Shown here in pieces: positions 17,416 to 27,554 of a stretch of DNA of 64,000 nucleotides. The notes below the pieces were generated by a model. The model was not told the origin of the DNA, searched no databases, and saw only the letters and a list, made by a program, of their open reading frames with translations. Numbering within the stretch: position 1 is the stretch's first letter; the number at the start of each line of letters is the position of its first letter. Both the position numbers and the translations under genes were made by a program. This DNA is from CBDHHC01 sp965263345 (GTDB taxonomy: Bacteria; Pseudomonadota; Alphaproteobacteria; Rhizobiales; CBDHHC01), in assembly GCA_965263345.1 (NCBI GenBank), contig CBDHHC010000014.1:1-64000 (forward strand). Reading direction: 5' to 3'.

Positions 17416-17808
17416 ATGGTTGATGCAGTCGATACAGTTGGTGCTCGTCATGAATCTTCTTTTCAAATCAATGATCCAATTGCTCCATCACCAGGAATTA
17501 ATAACTCTGATTCAGACTCAAATTCAGAATTTAATTCTAATGATAAATCTTATAAAACCAATCGTGAAGATGTAGAGAAAAGTTTAGAACAACACAACAA
17601 ACATCAAAATCTAGATTATGAAATAACCATACAAACCTCAATAGACCAAAATGAGTTAAACGCTCTTATTACATTAAGGAACTACAAAAAAACTAACGAA
17701 CAAAAAATACAAAATTTTCCAGAACAAACCACTCCTTACGAGGGTATAAAAAAAGCTGTCGAAATTGAGGAATATCTATCTATAGAGCGTCAGCAATTGA
17801 GCACATGA
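17416..17808 (+). CDS. Hypothetical polar protein, 130 aa
   Basis: I do not recognise this protein. Residues 1-60 are low-complexity and rich in Asn, Ser and Asp (INNSDSDSNSEFNSND). The second half looks folded, with a possible strand (YEITIQTSI) and helices. There is no signal peptide or membrane segment. AAGGAT lies about ten bases before the ATG, which supports translation. It converges on ldhA. It is likely a real but lineage-specific gene. Confidence 0.55.
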   Translation: MVDAVDTVGARHESSFQINDPIAPSPGINNSDSDSNSEFNSNDKSYKTNREDVEKSLEQHNKHQNLDYEITIQTSIDQNELNALITLRNYKKTNEQKIQNFPEQTTPYEGIKKAVEIEEYLSIERQQLST

Positions 17809-17856
17809 GACAGAAATCTTATAGTCTCAACATAAAAAATAAAAATTTGGAATTAA

Positions 17857-18846
17857 TTACCCAACGGTATTATTACAAACACCATGGAGTTGAATATCAG
17901 ATATATTCTGCAAAGTTGTATCTGCAATAGTTTGTAAAGCATTTGTTGTAAAATAAGCCTGATGCCCTGTCACCACAACATTATTGAATGAAATCAACCT
18001 TGCAAATACATCGTCCTGTAAAATATCTTTTGAGTGATCTTCAAAAAACAACTCTTTTTCATCTTCATAAACGTCAAGACCGAGATAACCTATCTTACCA
18101 GACTTTAATGCGTCAATTGCAGCCTCAGCATTAATAAGCGCTCCACGACTAGTGTTTATGATGGTAACGCCATCTTTCATAAGCCCTAAAGTCCCTTTAT
18201 TAATCATATGATAAGTTTGTGGTAATAAAGGGCAATGTAAGGTTATGACATCTGAAGATTTAAATACCTCCTCGAGAGAAACATATTGCACACCGAGCTC
18301 AGCACATTTTGGATTCTCATTTACATCATATCCAAGAACATTACAACCAAAGCCCTTTAGAATGCGGCTAACAACGTAACCTATTTCACCAGTACCTATA
18401 ACACCAACAGTCAGACCATTCAGCTCAAACCCTAGCAATCCATCCAAAGAAAAATTACCATCCAAAATTCTGGAACGAGCCTTGTAAATTTTTCGATTTA
18501 AAGACAATAAGAGAGCTATCGCATGTTCGGCAACAGCATAGGGAGAATAAGCAGGAACCCGAACAACCTTAATGCCGTACTTCTCGGTAGCATTTAGATC
18601 TACATTATTATAACCTGAGCACCTGAGAGCAATAATCTTCACACCTTGATCTGAGAGTATATCAATCGTCTCAGCATTCAAATCATCATTTACAAAAATA
18701 CACACACTCTCAGCACCTTTAGCTAAAATAGCTGTTTCTGAACGCAAAAGATTTGCAAAATATACTAATTCATGACCAAAATTTTTATTGGCTTTATCGA
18801 GAAATTGACGATCATACGGTTTAGTACTAAAAACTGCGACTTTCAT
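17857..18846 (-). CDS. ldhA: D-lactate dehydrogenase (LdhA type)
   Basis: It reduces pyruvate to D-lactate with NADH during fermentation. The sequence is closely similar over its whole length to E. coli LdhA as I recall it: FVNDD, IALRCSGYNNVDL, VRVPAYSPYAVAEHAIALLL, the NAD-binding VGVIGTGEIG, TLHCPLLPQTYHMIN, NTSRGALI, DVYEDEKELFFED and TGHQAYFT with the catalytic histidine. Length (329 residues) is normal. It points to a facultative or microaerobic lifestyle. No operon partner is seen; a gene-free stretch lies upstream. Confidence 0.93.
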   Translation of the reverse strand: MKVAVFSTKPYDRQFLDKANKNFGHELVYFANLLRSETAILAKGAESVCIFVNDDLNAETIDILSDQGVKIIALRCSGYNNVDLNATEKYGIKVVRVPAYSPYAVAEHAIALLLSLNRKIYKARSRILDGNFSLDGLLGFELNGLTVGVIGTGEIGYVVSRILKGFGCNVLGYDVNENPKCAELGVQYVSLEEVFKSSDVITLHCPLLPQTYHMINKGTLGLMKDGVTIINTSRGALINAEAAIDALKSGKIGYLGLDVYEDEKELFFEDHSKDILQDDVFARLISFNNVVVTGHQAYFTTNALQTIADTTLQNISDIQLHGVCNNTVG

Positions 18847-19216
18847 GAGATGTGCCCTTGTTAAATATAAAATACGGCTTTTTTGATTGAAACTTTAGGA
18901 TGTTATATCAACATAACGATGATTAAATATCATTAATCTTCATTTCATGACAGATATGAGGGAACCGCATACCAAAAAATACTATTAGTGAACAAAAAAG
19001 CTTAATATACCTTCTGATATCTAAACTCTAATTTCATGCCAATTAAATCGTCAAAATAAATTTTCTAGACTGCATAAACTAGATTATTTAATAATTTGAT
19101 ACGCACTTATGGAAATTTGAGAGGTTCTCTTCAGGACTTTAACAATATATCTATAAGGTTATGAAATACACAAAGAGATAATTTAGTAACGTGATTTTTA
19201 TAAAGAAAGCTATAGA
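18847..19216. other. Divergent intergenic region, no gene seen
   Basis: This AT-rich stretch of 370 bases lies between the divergent ldhA and ABC permease genes and should hold both promoters. I find no RNA gene, clear terminator or long repeat in it. Confidence 0.4.
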
Positions 19217-20932
19217 GTGACGAACGCAATTAAATTAAAACAACCAATTAATAGCATGAAAAGATCACTTCGCCCACCTCAAACAAATGTATGGCCATGG
19301 CAGATTGCGGTCTTTATCTTGTCCATTTTTGTCTTATTACCTCTCTGTTCACTAATTTATCTATCACTAACACCAACAGAAAATATCTGGCCACATCTTG
19401 TCAATACAGTATTGCCAGGAGCAATTTGGCAAACACTTTTGTTAATGACAGGAGTAGGAATTTTAACGCTCATAATTGGTACGAGTACGGCTTGGCTTGT
19501 TACAATGTATCGCTTTCCAGGACATAAAATTTTTGACTGGTTATTACTACTACCACTTGCAATGCCGACTTATATCATTGCATTTTGCTACGTGGAACTT
19601 TTAGATTATTCAGGTACATTACAAACTTATTTAAGGGAAATATTTGGCTGGAGTTCAGCTAAAGATTATTGGTTCCCACAGATACGCTCTGAAGGAGGAG
19701 CGATATTTGTGATGAGTTTTGTGCTATATCCATATATTTACTTAAATGCTAGAGCAACCTTCCTGCAACAATCAATCTGTGTTCTTGAAGTTGCACGTAC
19801 ATTAGGACAAACACAATTTGGTGTCTTTTGGTCAATTGCACTTCCAATGGCACGACCTGCACTAGTCGCAGGACTAACACTCGCTTTAATGGAGTGCCTG
19901 AACGATATTGGGGCTGTTGAATATCTAGGTGTAAACACATTAACTGTAAGTGTTTACTCTACATGGCTGGAACGCTCAAATCTTGCAGGAGCAGCACAAC
20001 TAGCAAGTGTAATGCTAATTTTCGTTATCATACTATTTACATGGGAACGAAAAGCACGCCATCAAAAACAATATCATCACACAACAGGACATTACAGAAA
20101 CCTACCTGAAAACCATCTTTCTGGAGCTAAAGGATGGATGGTAAGCTTCCTATGCTTTACACCAGTCTTAATTGGTTTTTTTGCCCCCTTAACTGTTTTA
20201 GTGCAATCATCATTTATATTCGCTGAAGAATCTTTGTCTGGTCAATATTGGAAAGCCGTTGAAAATAGTTTATTTCTCTCCGGAATGACAGCTTGTGTGG
20301 CAGTAATATTTGCTCTCATACTATCTTATGGAAGACGCGTAGCACCAACAGCATTTATTAAACCTGCTTTTAGATTGTCGAGTTTAGGATATGCAATTCC
20401 AGGCACAATATTAGCTATTGGATTATTGATGCCTTTGGCCAGTTTTGATAATTGGTTAGATTCTGTTATGGAAAATAACTTTGGAGTATCTACAGGCTTA
20501 CTCTTATCCGGTAGCACATTCGCACTCATCCTTGCATACACAATCCGCTTCTTAGCAGTCTCGAATGGAGCAGTTGAGTCTGGCTTAAAACGGATCTCGA
20601 TTAATCTTGACTCAGCCTCTAGGGCATTAGGTGAAACAGCATTCGGAACATTAAAGCGTGTACACTTACCTCTTTTAAAACCAGCTTTAGGAACCGCCGC
20701 CCTTTTGGTATTTGTAGATACTATGAAAGAATTACCAGCTACATTACTTTTGCGCCCATTTAATTTTGATACCCTAGCAACTCATGTCTATAACTTTGCA
20801 TCATTAGAACAGTTTGAAGAAGCCGCTCTAGCAGCACTAACAATAGTACTCTTTGGACTTGCGCCTGTGATTCTTCTAAGCCGCACAATTGCAACTGGTC
20901 GTATGGGACAAAATTCTTCTAATGGATCCTAA
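19217..20932 (+). CDS. Iron(III)-type ABC transporter permease (two fused modules)
   Basis: The 571-residue protein contains two copies of the binding-protein-dependent permease domain in one chain, the layout of FbpB/SfuB iron(III) permeases. About twelve hydrophobic segments are seen. Each half has an EAA-type loop: EVARTLGQTQFGVFWSIALPMARPAL in the first half (roughly residues 190-220) and DSASRALGETAFGTLKRVHLPLLKPAL in the second. GTG at 19217 is used as start; ATG at codon 15 is possible. Neither the ATPase nor a dedicated iron-binding protein is adjacent, so partners must be encoded elsewhere. The solute-binding protein at 25742 is an unproven candidate. Confidence 0.85.
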   Translation: MTNAIKLKQPINSMKRSLRPPQTNVWPWQIAVFILSIFVLLPLCSLIYLSLTPTENIWPHLVNTVLPGAIWQTLLLMTGVGILTLIIGTSTAWLVTMYRFPGHKIFDWLLLLPLAMPTYIIAFCYVELLDYSGTLQTYLREIFGWSSAKDYWFPQIRSEGGAIFVMSFVLYPYIYLNARATFLQQSICVLEVARTLGQTQFGVFWSIALPMARPALVAGLTLALMECLNDIGAVEYLGVNTLTVSVYSTWLERSNLAGAAQLASVMLIFVIILFTWERKARHQKQYHHTTGHYRNLPENHLSGAKGWMVSFLCFTPVLIGFFAPLTVLVQSSFIFAEESLSGQYWKAVENSLFLSGMTACVAVIFALILSYGRRVAPTAFIKPAFRLSSLGYAIPGTILAIGLLMPLASFDNWLDSVMENNFGVSTGLLLSGSTFALILAYTIRFLAVSNGAVESGLKRISINLDSASRALGETAFGTLKRVHLPLLKPALGTAALLVFVDTMKELPATLLLRPFNFDTLATHVYNFASLEQFEEAALAALTIVLFGLAPVILLSRTIATGRMGQNSSNGS

Positions 20933-21007
20933 AAAACTAATCAATTAAATTGCATGCTTACCATAAATTATATATAAAACTCTATTTCTATGAATTCGGA
21001 GATAGCT

Positions 21008-21601
21008 ATGAGTACAGAGTCTGAAAACATAAAAACCGGATCCTTTAGCGATATCAAAGATCTCATCCGTGAAGTCACAAAAGAAGCAAATAATAGCAAA
21101 ACACCAATTTTTATCGCTATTCTGGCTGGATTTCTTGCACTCGTTTCAATGGCTGAAGGAGACATGCGAAGGCAAGCCATGATTGCGCACATCGAAGCCT
21201 CTAATCAATTCTCATACTTCCAAGCAAAAAATATACGTAAAACAGACTCTGAAATTGCAACAGAGATTCTTGAGGGTCTTGGTAAAACAGAACTTGCGGA
21301 AAAGTGGCAAACAAAAGCTGAACGCTACGATAAAGAAAAAAAAGAAATACTCGCAATTGCAAAAGCTGAACAAAAAAAACGTGAACACTCACTTAAACAA
21401 GGAAGTTATTTCGATATGGCAATAGCAGTTTTACAAATAGCAATTGTATTAGCATCTGTATCACTGCTAGTCGGTGGTGGATATTTATTGACAGGGAGTT
21501 ATATATTAACAGTAATCGCCGTTTTCTTTGTAATAAACGGTTACGGGCTTTTTCTAGAATTCCCAACCGATCCTGCTGCAATTATTAAAGCCATCATATA
21601 A
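21008..21601 (+). CDS. DUF4337 family membrane protein
   Basis: The protein matches DUF4337: a first membrane segment (IFIAILAGFLALVSMAEGDMRRQAM), a soluble helical middle rich in charged residues (about 50-120, probable coiled coil), and two C-terminal membrane segments ending in a short FLEFP tail. The function of the family is unknown. I choose the ATG at 21008 because GGAGA lies five bases upstream; an ATG at 20990 would add six residues. Its stop lies 16 bases from the convergent aacS stop. Confidence 0.8.
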   Translation: MSTESENIKTGSFSDIKDLIREVTKEANNSKTPIFIAILAGFLALVSMAEGDMRRQAMIAHIEASNQFSYFQAKNIRKTDSEIATEILEGLGKTELAEKWQTKAERYDKEKKEILAIAKAEQKKREHSLKQGSYFDMAIAVLQIAIVLASVSLLVGGGYLLTGSYILTVIAVFFVINGYGLFLEFPTDPAAIIKAII

Positions 21602-21617
21602 TCAAAATTAAAAAAGT

Positions 21618-23570
21618 TTAGATTAATTCACCAAGCCCTTCATACAAAATAAGAGCTTCTGGATTAGCAAGAGTTTCTTTATTTTTCACCTCTCGGCCGT
21701 GCACAACATCACGCACTGCAAGCTCCGTAATCTTACCAGATTTTGTTCTTGGAATATCGCTAACCTTTATAATAACAGCTGGAACATGACGTGGAGAAGC
21801 GCCTGCACGAATTTTCTTTTTGATACGGTCCTTTAAATTATCATCTAATTCAAAACCATCTTTTAAAATCACAAATAAAACAACCCGAACGTCATTATCC
21901 CAATCCTGCCCAATGACAAGAGCCTCTTGTACTCCCTCAACTTGCTCAACTTGCCGATAAATCTCAGCCGTCCCAATCCGCACACCACCAGGATTTAAAG
22001 TCGCGTCAGAACGTCCATGAATAATAACTCCACCATTTTGTGTCCACTCAGCAAAATCACCTTGATGCCATATATTCTCAAATCGTTCAAAATATGTACT
22101 ATTGTATCGTTGCCCGCCCTCATCATTCCAAAAGCCGATTGGCATAGCAGGAAAAGGTTTCTTACAAACCAATTCTCCTTTGCCAGAACTCATACTTTGA
22201 CCTTCATCATCAAAAACATCTACAGCCATACCCAGACCAGGCCCTTGAATCTCCCCACGCCATACAGCTTTAGTTGGGTTCCCCAACACAAAACAAGAGA
22301 CAATATCTGTCCCTCCCGCTATAGAGGCGAGTTGCACATCAGGTTTAATACTTTGATAAACGAAATCAAAACTCTCTGGAGCTAAAGGTGACCCAGTTGA
22401 AGCAATTGTTCTAACTGACGAGAGATCATGGCTTTGAGATGGTATAAGCCCTTCTGTTTTCACTGCATCAATATATTTTGCGGATGTTCCGAAAAAGGTC
22501 ATGTTCTCAGCTTGGGCATAATCAAATAAAATATGGCCATCAAGCGCAAAAGGAGATCCATCATATAAGAGCAATGTCGCTTCACAAGACAAACCTGATA
22601 CCAGCCAGTTCCACATCATCCAACCACACGTTGTAAAATAAAACAGCCTATCCTGAGGCTTTATATTACTGTGCAACTTCAATTCTTTGAGATGTTGTAA
22701 TAAGGTGCCCCCTACAGAATGAATAATACATTTCGGTACACCAGTAGTCCCTGAAGAAAACAGAATATAGAGTGGATGCTGAAATGTAAGAGGTTTGTAT
22801 GTTATCTCACGGACTTCATAGCCTGAAACAAAACCATCAAAATCTTGAGCACGATCAATAGTTTCAACAATATCCTTGGCAATACCTAGATAAGAGACAA
22901 CAATAACGTGCTCTACCGATGGAAGTTGAACAACTATTTCTTTTATTTTCTCTTCAATCGAAAAAACTTTACCATTATAATGATACCCATCACAAACAAT
23001 GATAATTTTAGGCTCAATCTGACCAAAGCGATCTATAACGCCTTTAACACCAAAATCTGGTGAACAAGAAGACCATATGCCTCCAAGTGATGAACATGCA
23101 AGCATTGAGATTATGGTTTCTGGCATATTGGGCATCATGGCACAAATTCGGTCCCCATCTCGAAAACCGCAAGACTGAAAAGCTTGTTGTAACTTAGAAA
23201 CAAGATCATTAAGTTCTAACCAACTTAGCTTCCTTTTAACTTTATCCTCTCCCCAGAAAACTATTGCGTCGGTCCCATCTGATTTTCTCAATAAGTTTTG
23301 AGCAAAATTTAATTTTGCATCAGGAAAGAACTCAGCACCTGGCATTTTATTCCCATTCTTTAGAAAAGGCATTTCTCCTTTATCACCAATAACTTGCCCA
23401 TAGTCCCATATAAGGCTCCAGAACACTTCTATATTTGTAATCGAATAATCATACAGATCATCATAAGTCTCAAATTTCTGTTTCACCTTTTGTTCAGTAA
23501 AAAGCATGAAATCAGAAATATTTGTATTGTTTATATAATCCTGACGAGGTTGCCAAAGAGGTCCTGACAT
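21618..23570 (-). CDS. aacS: Acetoacetyl-CoA synthetase
   Basis: It activates acetoacetate to acetoacetyl-CoA using ATP, and is commonly tied to use of ketone bodies or PHB. The 650-residue ANL-family enzyme has the phosphate-binding loop LFSSGTTGVPKCIIHS, TCGWMMWNW, the adenylate motif near GIWSSCSPDFG, the hinge GRSDATLNPGGVRIG, and the catalytic lysine in RTKSGKITE near the end. The N-terminus beginning with PLWQP and the long FWSLIWDY region separate it from acetyl-CoA synthetase. GGAGAG precedes the ATG. Confidence 0.94.
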   Translation of the reverse strand: MSGPLWQPRQDYINNTNISDFMLFTEQKVKQKFETYDDLYDYSITNIEVFWSLIWDYGQVIGDKGEMPFLKNGNKMPGAEFFPDAKLNFAQNLLRKSDGTDAIVFWGEDKVKRKLSWLELNDLVSKLQQAFQSCGFRDGDRICAMMPNMPETIISMLACSSLGGIWSSCSPDFGVKGVIDRFGQIEPKIIIVCDGYHYNGKVFSIEEKIKEIVVQLPSVEHVIVVSYLGIAKDIVETIDRAQDFDGFVSGYEVREITYKPLTFQHPLYILFSSGTTGVPKCIIHSVGGTLLQHLKELKLHSNIKPQDRLFYFTTCGWMMWNWLVSGLSCEATLLLYDGSPFALDGHILFDYAQAENMTFFGTSAKYIDAVKTEGLIPSQSHDLSSVRTIASTGSPLAPESFDFVYQSIKPDVQLASIAGGTDIVSCFVLGNPTKAVWRGEIQGPGLGMAVDVFDDEGQSMSSGKGELVCKKPFPAMPIGFWNDEGGQRYNSTYFERFENIWHQGDFAEWTQNGGVIIHGRSDATLNPGGVRIGTAEIYRQVEQVEGVQEALVIGQDWDNDVRVVLFVILKDGFELDDNLKDRIKKKIRAGASPRHVPAVIIKVSDIPRTKSGKITELAVRDVVHGREVKNKETLANPEALILYEGLGELI

Positions 23571-23793
23571 TTTATCTCTCCATCCGAATGCGTAAGAAAC
23601 TTATGAGGTTAATGCACTAAGAAAGCGCAATATATTAAATAAAAATTCTATCAAATCCTAAAAGGAAACGATTAAAATTTTTCATTAATTGTATTCCTAA
23701 CACAGGCAGAAGTTTTCTCATAATGGGGACTTTACGTTCACATTAATATTTAAGATAATATTATGTCGAATAAATTGGGATTAACTAGTAGAA

Positions 23794-25599
23794 ATGAAAA
23801 ATAAAAAAATAAAAAAATACACAATAATTCCGCTATGCCTTCTTATAATAGTTATAACTATAATTTATACAGTATCACCAATTTTATTACTAAATAACAA
23901 AAGCTTACAAAACCAAACAATCAAACTATTTTCAAATTCCGACGCTGCCGAAATAAAATTTAATGGAAAAATATCATTCCATTATTCCTTTGGTGTATAT
24001 TTAAAAGCTGATGATGTTGAAATACGCAATCTTAAAAATAGCACCATCATTAATTATGTAAAAATTAAGTCTATAAGAGCCCAAATAAATCCGATAAATC
24101 TTTTGTTTGGGAAAGTAAAACTGAAGTCAATATCTCTTCATAAGCCTGAATTTATAATTACAGACCAAAACTTTGATATTCATGCTCTTTTGAGAGATAT
24201 TCAAAATATTGAAAACACAAATCTAGCACATAAAGCAATTATCATAGATGGCATAATACTTACCAAATCACATGTCCCACTAATCACAGATATCAAAACA
24301 TCTCTTAAAATTGATCAATTTAGTAATAAAATTTCCAGTAGTGGCTCATTTCAATGGAAAGAAAAAAGACATGTCTATAAGTTCTTAACGGCACAGCAAA
24401 ATAAAAATGAAAATAAGCTAAACCAATACGTATCGTTTAATATTGAAAATGACCTTTTAAACCTTGAATTTTATGGTCAAATTTTAAACAATAAGATTTT
24501 AAATATCACTGGTCAGCACAAATTAAATATCGCCAATATAAGAAGTTTCTCAGAATGGTTTGGATCTCCATTAAAACAGATTAAAGGCTTTGAAACACTT
24601 GTAGTGAATTCACAAATTTCATTTCAGAATGATAAAGTAACGATAACTAATGCACAGTTTAATATTGATGATAACTTTGCTGAGGGAAATATTAATATAA
24701 CCTTCGCGGAGAAAACCAAGATACATGGTACAATAGATTTCTCGAATTTATATCTACAACCATACATTGATGTATATCAATCAAAGACTTTTGAAATGAA
24801 GAATAATGTGCCTTTTCAATTCATTGAAGACTTTGATCTGGATTTAAGAATATCAACGAAACAAATTTCGACTACAAGTTTCGAGACAGGCAAAGGATTA
24901 ATTTCAATATCTGTAAAAGACAATAGACTTATTGCAGATATTGCAGAATTAGAAATTTGTAATGGTTTAGCAAATGGCCAATTAGAAATTAATAAAACAG
25001 GTCAACTTCCCAATTTCTTTATTTTTGGTTACTTACAGAATATTACAACAGACCGCTGCATAAATTATTTTATTACCGAAAATATCATTCATGGCATAGC
25101 ATCTGCAAAACTAGAGCTCTCAACTCAAGGTCTTACTTGGCAAAACTTAGTAAGTGCGTTAAGTGGCAAGTGGAGTATCAATATGCCTGTTGGTGGTAAA
25201 ATTAACATGAAACTTCCAGAAATAATTAAAGTCTCAAATATGACCGAAAAATACAGCTGGAAAAAACTGAAAGGAGGCCATACAACTTTTGATAATCTAG
25301 ATATTTCCCTAAAAATGATAAATGGAACTGCAGACCTTAACAGTATAATGAAATTAAAAAACTCCAAAGTATTTTCTGGAAAAGGACAAGTTAATTTATT
25401 AAGCAATACAATAAACTATTTTATATCTGAAATCGCTAATAAAGCAAAAAATATACAGAATAATCAAGAATCAAAACTCACTTTAAATATTTCCGGACCT
25501 TGGCATACTCCTGAGATTGATACAAATTACTCAACCAAAGCACTACCTGACTTTCAGTCTTTCAAAAAGCATATTCCTAATAACCTGGGACTTAACTAA
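23794..25599 (+). CDS. AsmA-like envelope protein
   Basis: The 601-residue protein has one N-terminal membrane anchor (about residues 9-32) and a long periplasmic part. FNGKISFHYSFGVYLKADDVEI followed by the IKSIRAQINPINLLFGKVKLKSISLHKPE stretch is typical of AsmA N-terminal regions, and the C-terminal part (GLTWQNLVSALSGKWSI) resembles AsmA_2. AsmA proteins are now viewed as bridge-like lipid-transfer or outer-membrane-assembly factors. The protein is rich in Asn, Lys and Ile, as expected for low GC. No clear partner gene is adjacent. Confidence 0.82.
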   Translation: MKNKKIKKYTIIPLCLLIIVITIIYTVSPILLLNNKSLQNQTIKLFSNSDAAEIKFNGKISFHYSFGVYLKADDVEIRNLKNSTIINYVKIKSIRAQINPINLLFGKVKLKSISLHKPEFIITDQNFDIHALLRDIQNIENTNLAHKAIIIDGIILTKSHVPLITDIKTSLKIDQFSNKISSSGSFQWKEKRHVYKFLTAQQNKNENKLNQYVSFNIENDLLNLEFYGQILNNKILNITGQHKLNIANIRSFSEWFGSPLKQIKGFETLVVNSQISFQNDKVTITNAQFNIDDNFAEGNINITFAEKTKIHGTIDFSNLYLQPYIDVYQSKTFEMKNNVPFQFIEDFDLDLRISTKQISTTSFETGKGLISISVKDNRLIADIAELEICNGLANGQLEINKTGQLPNFFIFGYLQNITTDRCINYFITENIIHGIASAKLELSTQGLTWQNLVSALSGKWSINMPVGGKINMKLPEIIKVSNMTEKYSWKKLKGGHTTFDNLDISLKMINGTADLNSIMKLKNSKVFSGKGQVNLLSNTINYFISEIANKAKNIQNNQESKLTLNISGPWHTPEIDTNYSTKALPDFQSFKKHIPNNLGLN

Positions 25600-25741
25600 G
25601 AGTAATTAATAAATAAAATTGGGTTTTATATAAAAATTGGCCATTGCATAACAATTATAATCTCATATAGATATAAGCCATCGTCTTATAAGAATGTAAT
25701 CCAAGCTAAGCAAGAAATTCTCTGATTTCGAAGAGGTTAAA

Positions 25742-27031
25742 ATGATAAAATCGCATGTAAATAGGTTAGCATTAATGCTTTTTCTTTCAATTATCTTACA
25801 TTCTGTAACCTCTCAGGCTCAAAATTCTGAACAAAGTGAAGATATTAGACGGCAGGCGACACCACAATCTCCAGATCAAATAAAAACCCAATCCGTAGAA
25901 AACAATTCTGAGACCCAACTATCTAAAATTAAGCCATTAACAATCAGTTCGTGGGGAGGAGCATATTCCAAAGCGCAAAATCTAGCCATTATAGCTCCCT
26001 TTAAAAAAACATCTAAATATGAAATTTTACTTCAAAAACATTCTGGAAATTTTGAGGAAATTAAAACTAAGCTAAACAAATCCGAACTTGATTGGGATGT
26101 TATTGATTTAAGTTATGATATGGTTGAAAAAGCCTGCAAATTAAAATTAATCGCTCCTATAGACCACACAAACCTCGAACCATCTCCTAAAGGAAAATCA
26201 GCACAAGATGATTTTTTAAAAAATACCCTTCATAGATGCGGCGTAGGCAGTATGACTTGGGCATCTACAATAATATTTAATATAGAGTCTTTTAAGCGTA
26301 AAAAACCATCAAATCTCAAAGATATCTTTAACATCAAGCGTTTCCCAGGAAAAAGAACTTTACCTAAAACAGCACAAAATGTTTTAGAGATCGCACTAAT
26401 GGCTGATGGCATTAAACCAAATGAAATTTATTCCTTACTTGAAAAGCCGGAAGGAGTAAAAAAAGCTTTTAATAATTTAAATAAAATAAAAAAACATATT
26501 ATCTGGTGGTCGAAGCCCTCTGAAGCATTTAAACTTCTAAGCAATGGCAAAGCTAGTATGGGAATTGCTTATAATGGGCGAGCTTTCTCAGTTATCGCAG
26601 TACAAAAAAAACCATTACAGATAATTTGGGATGGACAAATATACGACTACAATTTATGGGCAATACCCAAAAATGCTAAAAATAAGAATAAATCTATAGA
26701 ATTCATAAGATTTGCAACAGCTCCAAAGCAACTTGCCAATCAAGCCAGCTTATTTCCCTATGGTCCGACACGCATATCAGCAAACCAGGAAATTGGCTTA
26801 CATCCAGAAGCAGGAATTGATCTCAAACCATTTATACCAACAATATCACGAAACCGGAAACTTGCTTTACAAAGAGATATTGCGTGGTGGGAACAGCATG
26901 AGGAAAGATTGAATGCCAACTTCCTAAGGTGGGTAAAAAATCTGCCAGAGCCGGATCCTACACCAGAGCTGTACTTAACAGTTTCACAATCACCACCAGT
27001 AATTCAAACATACTACGAACGTGTCGAATAA
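25742..27031 (+). CDS. ABC transporter solute-binding protein (polyamine/iron type)
   Basis: An N-terminal signal peptide (about residues 1-26, cleaved near SQAQ) and a polar linker of about 45 residues precede a type II periplasmic-binding domain. Typical text includes LTISSWGGAYSKAQ, WDVIDLSYDMVEKACK, MTWASTIIFN and YDYNLWAIPKNAKNK. These resemble PotD/SBP_bac_8 proteins, which bind spermidine or putrescine. The ligand cannot be assigned. No permease or ATPase gene lies next to it; the closest transporter gene is the permease at 19217, three genes away. GAGG precedes the ATG. Confidence 0.83.
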   Translation: MIKSHVNRLALMLFLSIILHSVTSQAQNSEQSEDIRRQATPQSPDQIKTQSVENNSETQLSKIKPLTISSWGGAYSKAQNLAIIAPFKKTSKYEILLQKHSGNFEEIKTKLNKSELDWDVIDLSYDMVEKACKLKLIAPIDHTNLEPSPKGKSAQDDFLKNTLHRCGVGSMTWASTIIFNIESFKRKKPSNLKDIFNIKRFPGKRTLPKTAQNVLEIALMADGIKPNEIYSLLEKPEGVKKAFNNLNKIKKHIIWWSKPSEAFKLLSNGKASMGIAYNGRAFSVIAVQKKPLQIIWDGQIYDYNLWAIPKNAKNKNKSIEFIRFATAPKQLANQASLFPYGPTRISANQEIGLHPEAGIDLKPFIPTISRNRKLALQRDIAWWEQHEERLNANFLRWVKNLPEPDPTPELYLTVSQSPPVIQTYYERVE

Positions 27032-27279
27032 CTTTCCATTCGAGATTATTTTTTACACAGGCTGCATCCAGAATGAATGTAACTATAATGCAACACATAC
27101 AGCACTTGTAGAACAAAAAATGGAACTCAGAAAGAAAAATAAAATAAAAGTGAAATTACAGGGTGTTGTGCGCTTTTACTAATGTCAAACTTTAAAAAAA
27201 GCAACACTTTGAGATCAAAAGACTTTTTAATTAATGCTACAAGTTAGAGACGAAAACGTACAACAGAAGACTCTGTATT

Positions 27280-27448
27280 TACCGCTTTCAAAATTAAAGT
27301 CAAAAATATGGCAGGTTTTCTTAAAATCAGAAAATGTAAGAATGAGAAAAGAAAAGTTTGATTTCTGTCACTCAATACGGCACATTGCTAGTCCGTTCAC
27401 AAGACTGCAACGCGGGGAAAAATGCTGCCTTCAATTTTGAAAGCGGTA
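27280..27448. repeat. 16-bp perfect inverted repeat in gene-free DNA
   Basis: TACCGCTTTCAAAATT (27280-27295) is the exact reverse complement of 27433-27448, with 137 bases between. The flanking 27032-27790 region has no convincing gene. The arrangement could be a small non-autonomous mobile element or a structured RNA. No flanking target-site duplication was identified by eye. Confidence 0.5.
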
Positions 27449-27554
27449 AGTTGTGCTTGTGTACAAAAATTGAGGGCATAAAAAACTTAGCCCTAAACAC
27501 TCGCAATTTGAAATAGATTGATCAATTCAGCAAGATCGATACTATAATTTTTTT

